A program made the translations under genes and the position numbers. Under the pieces are notes generated by a model. The model was not told the DNA's origin and ran no database searches. It was given only the letters and a program-made list of their open reading frames with translations. A stretch of 64,000 nucleotides of DNA. It comes from Clostridia bacterium (GTDB lineage: Bacteria > Bacillota > Clostridia > Oscillospirales > Acutalibacteraceae). Position 1 is the stretch's first letter. Each line of letters starts with the position of its first letter. This document shows positions 60,356 to 64,000 of this stretch, one piece after another. Where the stretch lies: contig CAAGBN010000028.1 in NCBI GenBank assembly GCA_900768075.1, forward strand, positions 1-64,000. Direction: 5' to 3'.

Positions 60356-61834
60356 ATGAGCAACACATCCCTACATCAAGAAAATCAAAAGCACGTTAAA
60401 ACCGGTGAATTTATCTGTTATCTTATGGGTGTATTCTTTTACACAACTATGACAGGTATGGTCGGCGGTAACAGAAACGCTTACCTTGTAAACGTATTGA
60501 GACTCCCTGAGGAACAGACCTCACTCTTTAACGTTCTTACAGCGGTTATTCCCTTTGTTCTCAACTTCTTTATCGTTATGTATATCGACGGAAGAAAGAT
60601 GGGTAAAGGCGGCAAATTCAGACCTATTGCAATGCTTGTTGCAGTACCTATGGCAATAGTTATGATGCTTTCATTCTGGGCACCTGAGGGTCTTTCAGGT
60701 ACTATCCTTATGATTTATATTGTAACACTTGCAGTTTTCTGGTCAGTATTCTGTACATTCGGTAACTCAATAAATATGGTTGCCAATGTTATGACTCCCA
60801 ATCTTGAGGAACGTGACCACGTTCTTTCATTCCGTTCAATTTCAAGTGCTGTAGGTAACTCTGCACCTGTTGTTATTCTTCTTGTAATCGGTATTATATG
60901 GAAGAAAGATAACCCCGAGCTTATCAATGCTGTAGCGGGCACAAGCATCCGCAGCGTTGAGGGTCTTCAGTACATAATTTCAGCAGGTCTTTGCGGCGTT
61001 GTAGGAGTAATTACAGTATTACTCGGTATGAAGATGGTTCGTGAAAGAACTGTTTACACAGCAGAAAAGAAAAATCCTCTTATCGGTTTTGTTGACATCA
61101 TCAAAAACAAGTATGCCTGGACAATTATTATCTCAGAATTCTTAAAGAGCTTCAGAGGCATCGCAACTTATATGGAAGCATTTATTGCAGCTGCAGTTCT
61201 CGGTGATATTTCAAAGAAAATTCTCTTCGTTCTTCCTGTTGGTATCGGTACAGCAGTCGGTATGCTTGTAATTAACTTCCTGCTTAAGAAGTTTGATGCA
61301 AGACAGCTCTATATCGCAAGTGGTATCTATTCAGTATGTGCTAACTGCATAGCATTCGGTGTAGGTTACGCTTACTTCAAAACAGGTACAGCTATTCTTC
61401 AGATTATTTTCATTGTATTCCTCTTCCTTATCGGTCTTCAGTTCGGTGCATCAAACCTTCTTCCCTCAATGTTCCAGGCTGACGTTCTCGAGGATATCGA
61501 AGTTAAAACAGGCAAACGTTTCGATGCTTCATTCCCCTTTGTTATCGGTATCGGTACTCTTATAAGCGGTACAATCGCAAGTGCTGTTGCTCCCCTGCTT
61601 CTTTACGGTGAAGGCTCAATCATTGGTTACATTCAGCCAAGCGACCTTGATCCTACACCTATCCAGAGCCTTGATACAAAGGTTACACTTCTGTTCTTCT
61701 ACACAATTATGCACGGCATTATGATGTTCCTTGCAGGTGTACCCTTCTTCTTCTACAAGCTCACAGGCAAAACAAAGGAAGATATTCACAATGCAGTAAT
61801 TGAAAAGCGTGAAGCAATGAAAAACGCTGAATAA
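60356..61834 (+). CDS. GPH-family MFS transporter
   Basis: The 492-residue protein has about 12 transmembrane helices. Fold-level features (YLVNVLRLPEEQTSLFNVL, KMGKGGKFRP and the GLQFGASNLLPSMFQADVLEDIEVKTGKR-type segment) match the GPH/MelB-like group, although the loop 2-3 motif differs from the transporter at 22.7 kb. It probably imports a glycoside; the substrate is unknown. AAAGGAG precedes the ATG. Monocistronic, ending at the bidirectional terminator 61850-61873. Strong promoter; divergent from the 78-residue gene. Confidence 0.85.
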   Translation: MSNTSLHQENQKHVKTGEFICYLMGVFFYTTMTGMVGGNRNAYLVNVLRLPEEQTSLFNVLTAVIPFVLNFFIVMYIDGRKMGKGGKFRPIAMLVAVPMAIVMMLSFWAPEGLSGTILMIYIVTLAVFWSVFCTFGNSINMVANVMTPNLEERDHVLSFRSISSAVGNSAPVVILLVIGIIWKKDNPELINAVAGTSIRSVEGLQYIISAGLCGVVGVITVLLGMKMVRERTVYTAEKKNPLIGFVDIIKNKYAWTIIISEFLKSFRGIATYMEAFIAAAVLGDISKKILFVLPVGIGTAVGMLVINFLLKKFDARQLYIASGIYSVCANCIAFGVGYAYFKTGTAILQIIFIVFLFLIGLQFGASNLLPSMFQADVLEDIEVKTGKRFDASFPFVIGIGTLISGTIASAVAPLLLYGEGSIIGYIQPSDLDPTPIQSLDTKVTLLFFYTIMHGIMMFLAGVPFFFYKLTGKTKEDIHNAVIEKREAMKNAE

Positions 61835-61849
61835 TCAGATAAATATTAA

Positions 61850-61873
61850 ATCCCCGAACTTCGGTTCGGGGAT
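61850..61873. terminator. Bidirectional terminator between GPH transporter and U32 gene
   Basis: ATCCCCGAAC, a TTCG loop and GTTCGGGGAT form a perfect 10-bp stem between convergent genes. T-rich tails flank it on both strands. Confidence 0.88.
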
Positions 61874-61884
61874 AACTATTTTTG

Positions 61885-63141
61885 TTAAATTATAACTCTT
61901 GCAGCTTCTTCTCTTTCTTTTCTGAGAATTGTCTCATCTTCAAGAGGAATATCGCATTCAAATGTGAAGTCCATCATAGGATGATTTGTAGCTTCGATTG
62001 CTTCACCGTCAGCATTTTTTAGATTCTTAGCAACTACCTTAAAAGGCTCTTTGCCGACAAACATAGCTTCAAGCTCGTCACCCTCAAAGAAACGGTTTCT
62101 CTGTGAGCAGTAAGCGATGCCGTCTTTCCAATACTTAACTATTGCCATTACATCCCATTCACGGTTGTAACCACCCTTATAGCTAACATTAGCGTCATCA
62201 TGAACATCACCGTAGAAGAAGCCTGTACAATAGTCACGGTAGCTGATTTTTCGCATTTCGTCGATAATCCACTGTTTAGGCTTATAGTCATCACAGGGAT
62301 TCTCAAAATATTCATCAATAGCCTTTCTGTAGGCGTTAACAACAACAGCTACATAATAAGCTGACTTTGCTCTGCCCTCAATTTTAAATGAGGTAATACC
62401 TGCCTTGATCATCTCGGGGATATGCTCAATCATGCACATATCCTTAGAATTCATTATATAGGTACCGCTGTCGTCCTCAACAACAGGGAAATACTGTCCG
62501 GGACGTTTTTCTTCCATAAGGGTGTATTTCCAACGGCAGGGCTGAGCACACTCTCCCCTGTTGGCATCTCTGCCTACAAGATAGTTTGAAATAAGGCATC
62601 TGCCTGAAAATGAAACACACATAGCACCGTGAACAAAGCATTCTATATCCATATCCTCGGGGATATTGTCACGGATTTCTGCAAGCTCTGTCATTTTCAG
62701 CTCTCTTGCAGTCACTATACGCTTAGCGCCCATATCATAAAAGGCTTTTGCAGTTTCATAGTTTACAATACCCGACTGAGTAGAAATATGAATCTCCATA
62801 TCAGGCACATACTTTTTAGCCAAAGCAAGTACACCGATATCGGATATTATAAGAGCATCGACACCCGCTTTCTGAGCATTCATAAGAAACTCAGGAAGCT
62901 CGGGTAATTCGTTGTTTCTCGGCAGAACATTACAGGTAAGATATACCTTGACACCGCGGTCGTGGCAATATTTCACAGCTTCGGGAAGCTGCTCTTCATT
63001 GAAGTTTGCAGGAGCAGCTCTCATACCGAACATAGTGCCGCCGAGATAAACCGCATCGGCACCGTATTTAACGGCAGCCATTAATCTTTCCATATCTCCT
63101 GCAGGAGCAAGAAGCTCCGGCTTTTTTATTTTATATGACAT
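61885..63141 (-). CDS. Peptidase U32-family protein, probable tRNA hydroxylation protein (TrhP-like)
   Basis: The 418-residue product has an N-terminal barrel (ELLAPAGDMERLMAAVKYGADAV), the U32 signature region FVHGAMCVSFSGRC and the Cys-rich RGECAQPCRW that may hold an iron-sulfur cluster. Bacillus YrrO and E. coli YegQ (TrhP) are U32 proteins for 5-hydroxyuridine at tRNA position 34; RlhA is another branch. The mltG (YrrL) neighbour upstream mirrors the Bacillus yrrL-yrrM-yrrN-yrrO order, supporting the TrhP role. It lacks clear protease features. Confidence 0.85.
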   Translation of the reverse strand: MSYKIKKPELLAPAGDMERLMAAVKYGADAVYLGGTMFGMRAAPANFNEEQLPEAVKYCHDRGVKVYLTCNVLPRNNELPELPEFLMNAQKAGVDALIISDIGVLALAKKYVPDMEIHISTQSGIVNYETAKAFYDMGAKRIVTARELKMTELAEIRDNIPEDMDIECFVHGAMCVSFSGRCLISNYLVGRDANRGECAQPCRWKYTLMEEKRPGQYFPVVEDDSGTYIMNSKDMCMIEHIPEMIKAGITSFKIEGRAKSAYYVAVVVNAYRKAIDEYFENPCDDYKPKQWIIDEMRKISYRDYCTGFFYGDVHDDANVSYKGGYNREWDVMAIVKYWKDGIAYCSQRNRFFEGDELEAMFVGKEPFKVVAKNLKNADGEAIEATNHPMMDFTFECDIPLEDETILRKEREEAARVII

Positions 63142-63155
63142 TTATTTTCACCATA

Positions 63156-64000
63156 TTAACCGTAAAGATATAATTGAGTATTCTTCTGATGCTCAGATGC
63201 AGTTCTCGCAAGGTAGATTTCACCTGTGGGGCTGTGCATAAAGAAGTAATAATCTGTATCAGCAGGGTACAGCGCAGCCTTGATAGCTGAAGCACCGGGG
63301 CTACAAATCGGTCCGGGAGGCAGACCCTGTGAGCTGTAAGTGTTATAAGTGCTGAGATAAAGCTCATAGTAGAATTCAGAGAAGAGATTATACTTTTCAA
63401 GTGATGAAATATAATCCTTGGTTGAATTCATTTCAAGTGTAGGATAAGTTGATGATGCAGCAAGTCTGTTGTGAATTACACTTGAAACAACTGCCATCTG
63501 ACTGCTGTTTTTAGCTTCACGCTGAATGATAGCTGCAATATTGAGCACCTCGTCAACACTCAGACCGAGCTCCTTGGCTCTTTCGTCATACTCGGCAGTC
63601 CACTTGTTATTAAAGTTGTTGAAAAGCTTTTTGAGTACAGAAGCAGGAGTTTCATCAATAAAGAAGTCATAGGTATCAGGGAACAGATAACCCTCATACT
63701 TGAGATATCTGTCTGATGTCATATTGATTTTCTCACTGAAAGCATACTGCTTGCCGACAATTTCAAGGTTTGCATAAAGCTTCTCAGCTGTACATACACC
63801 ATATTTTTCGAGCTTTTCAAATATCTGAGCGATATTCCAGCCCTCGGGGAATGTAAGTCTGACAGTACCCTTGGTGCCGTTTTTCTTAACCATTATAGTT
63901 TCAATATTAATTTCTACACCTGAATTTTTATCAAGATAGTAGATACCCGGTTCATACTTCATAGTATGATAGTTTCTGAGCTTGAGAAGAATGTAGCATA
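63156..64000 (-). CDS. mltG: Endolytic murein transglycosylase MltG (3' part, truncated by window)
   Basis: The open frame continues past the right edge, so only the last 281 or so residues are visible; the ATG at 63962 is internal, because the frame stays open upstream of it. MltG (YceG-like) cleaves nascent peptidoglycan. Seen are the LysM-like segment (KGTVRLTFPEGWNIAQI), YEGYLFPDTYDF, the catalytic Glu region IIQREAKNSSQM, VIHNRL, and GLPPGPICSPG. It lies 14 bases upstream of the U32 gene. The N-terminal membrane anchor is outside the window. Confidence 0.93.
   Translation of the reverse strand, partial: CYILLKLRNYHTMKYEPGIYYLDKNSGVEINIETIMVKKNGTKGTVRLTFPEGWNIAQIFEKLEKYGVCTAEKLYANLEIVGKQYAFSEKINMTSDRYLKYEGYLFPDTYDFFIDETPASVLKKLFNNFNNKWTAEYDERAKELGLSVDEVLNIAAIIQREAKNSSQMAVVSSVIHNRLAASSTYPTLEMNSTKDYISSLEKYNLFSEFYYELYLSTYNTYSSQGLPPGPICSPGASAIKAALYPADTDYYFFMHSPTGEIYLARTASEHQKNTQLYLYG

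Noticed and set aside
1..64000. CRISPR arrays, insertion sequences, prophage, tRNA or rRNA genes
   Set aside because: No regularly spaced repeats, transposase or phage-like open frames, and no clear tRNA or rRNA sequences were recognised by eye; a dedicated scan would be needed to rule out a divergent tRNA.

Overview
The window is about 40% G+C chromosomal DNA from a spore-forming, anaerobic-type clostridium. A complete spoIIIAA-AH operon and an alpha/beta-type small acid-soluble spore protein show sporulation. Gene orders typical of Firmicutes recur (nusB-xseA-xseB-ispA-dxs-tlyA-nadK-argR-recN; miaB-ymcA-mutS-mutL-miaA; yggS-sepF-divIVA-lspA-rluD). The compact genes, split transketolase and GPH-type sugar transporters suggest a Ruminococcus/Oscillospiraceae-like gut bacterium; this family-level placement is inference. 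No rRNA, tRNA, CRISPR array, insertion sequence or prophage was seen. Nearly all of it is core chromosome, and no stretch over about 300 bases lacks a gene.

Layout. 1-1.7 kb: a partial membrane protein gene and tyrS, each with its own promoter. 1.7-10.3 kb: a nine-gene minus-strand operon from nusB to recN (termination, exonuclease VII, isoprenoid precursors, TlyA, NAD kinase, ArgR, RecN). 10.3-15.1 kb: the spoIIIA operon for the mother-cell side of the engulfment channel. 15.2-18.4 kb: a large YfhO-type membrane protein, divergent from spoIIIA and convergent with a spore-coat-DNA SASP gene. 18.5-20.9 kb: a PHP phosphoesterase and a YfcC-type transporter on the plus strand. 20.9-24.3 kb: an alpha-glucosidase and a GPH sugar transporter. 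24.4-31.2 kb: uvrBA under an evident LexA box, then radC and pfkA. 31.2-38 kb: dnaE, rqcH, a NIF3 protein and trmK.

38-57.4 kb is one unbroken same-strand block of 19 genes, running from hprK (carbon sensing) through a ROK kinase, murB, whiA, miaB, a YmcA/RicA-like protein, mutS, mutL, miaA, an HlyD-like protein, yggS, sepF, divIVA, lspA, rluD, a HAD phosphatase and split transketolase to a DUF1858 protein. No intrinsic terminator was seen inside it. 57.5-64 kb holds glycogen phosphorylase, an orphan 78-residue protein, a second GPH transporter, a U32-family tRNA-modification protein and the 3' part of mltG.

Functionally the window links carbohydrate uptake and storage (two GPH carriers, GH13, GlgP, ROK kinase, PfkA, HprK, transketolase) with DNA repair, translation quality control, division and sporulation. 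I did not find a clearly new multi-gene system. The points most worth checking are the Cys/His-rich tail on the YmcA-like protein, intrinsic terminators that run directly into the next gene's Shine-Dalgarno sequence, the SOS box at uvrBA, the 19-gene block, and the orphan 78-residue gene with its own strong promoter. Gene starts were moved downstream of the longest open frame wherever a Shine-Dalgarno sequence clearly selected a later start codon.
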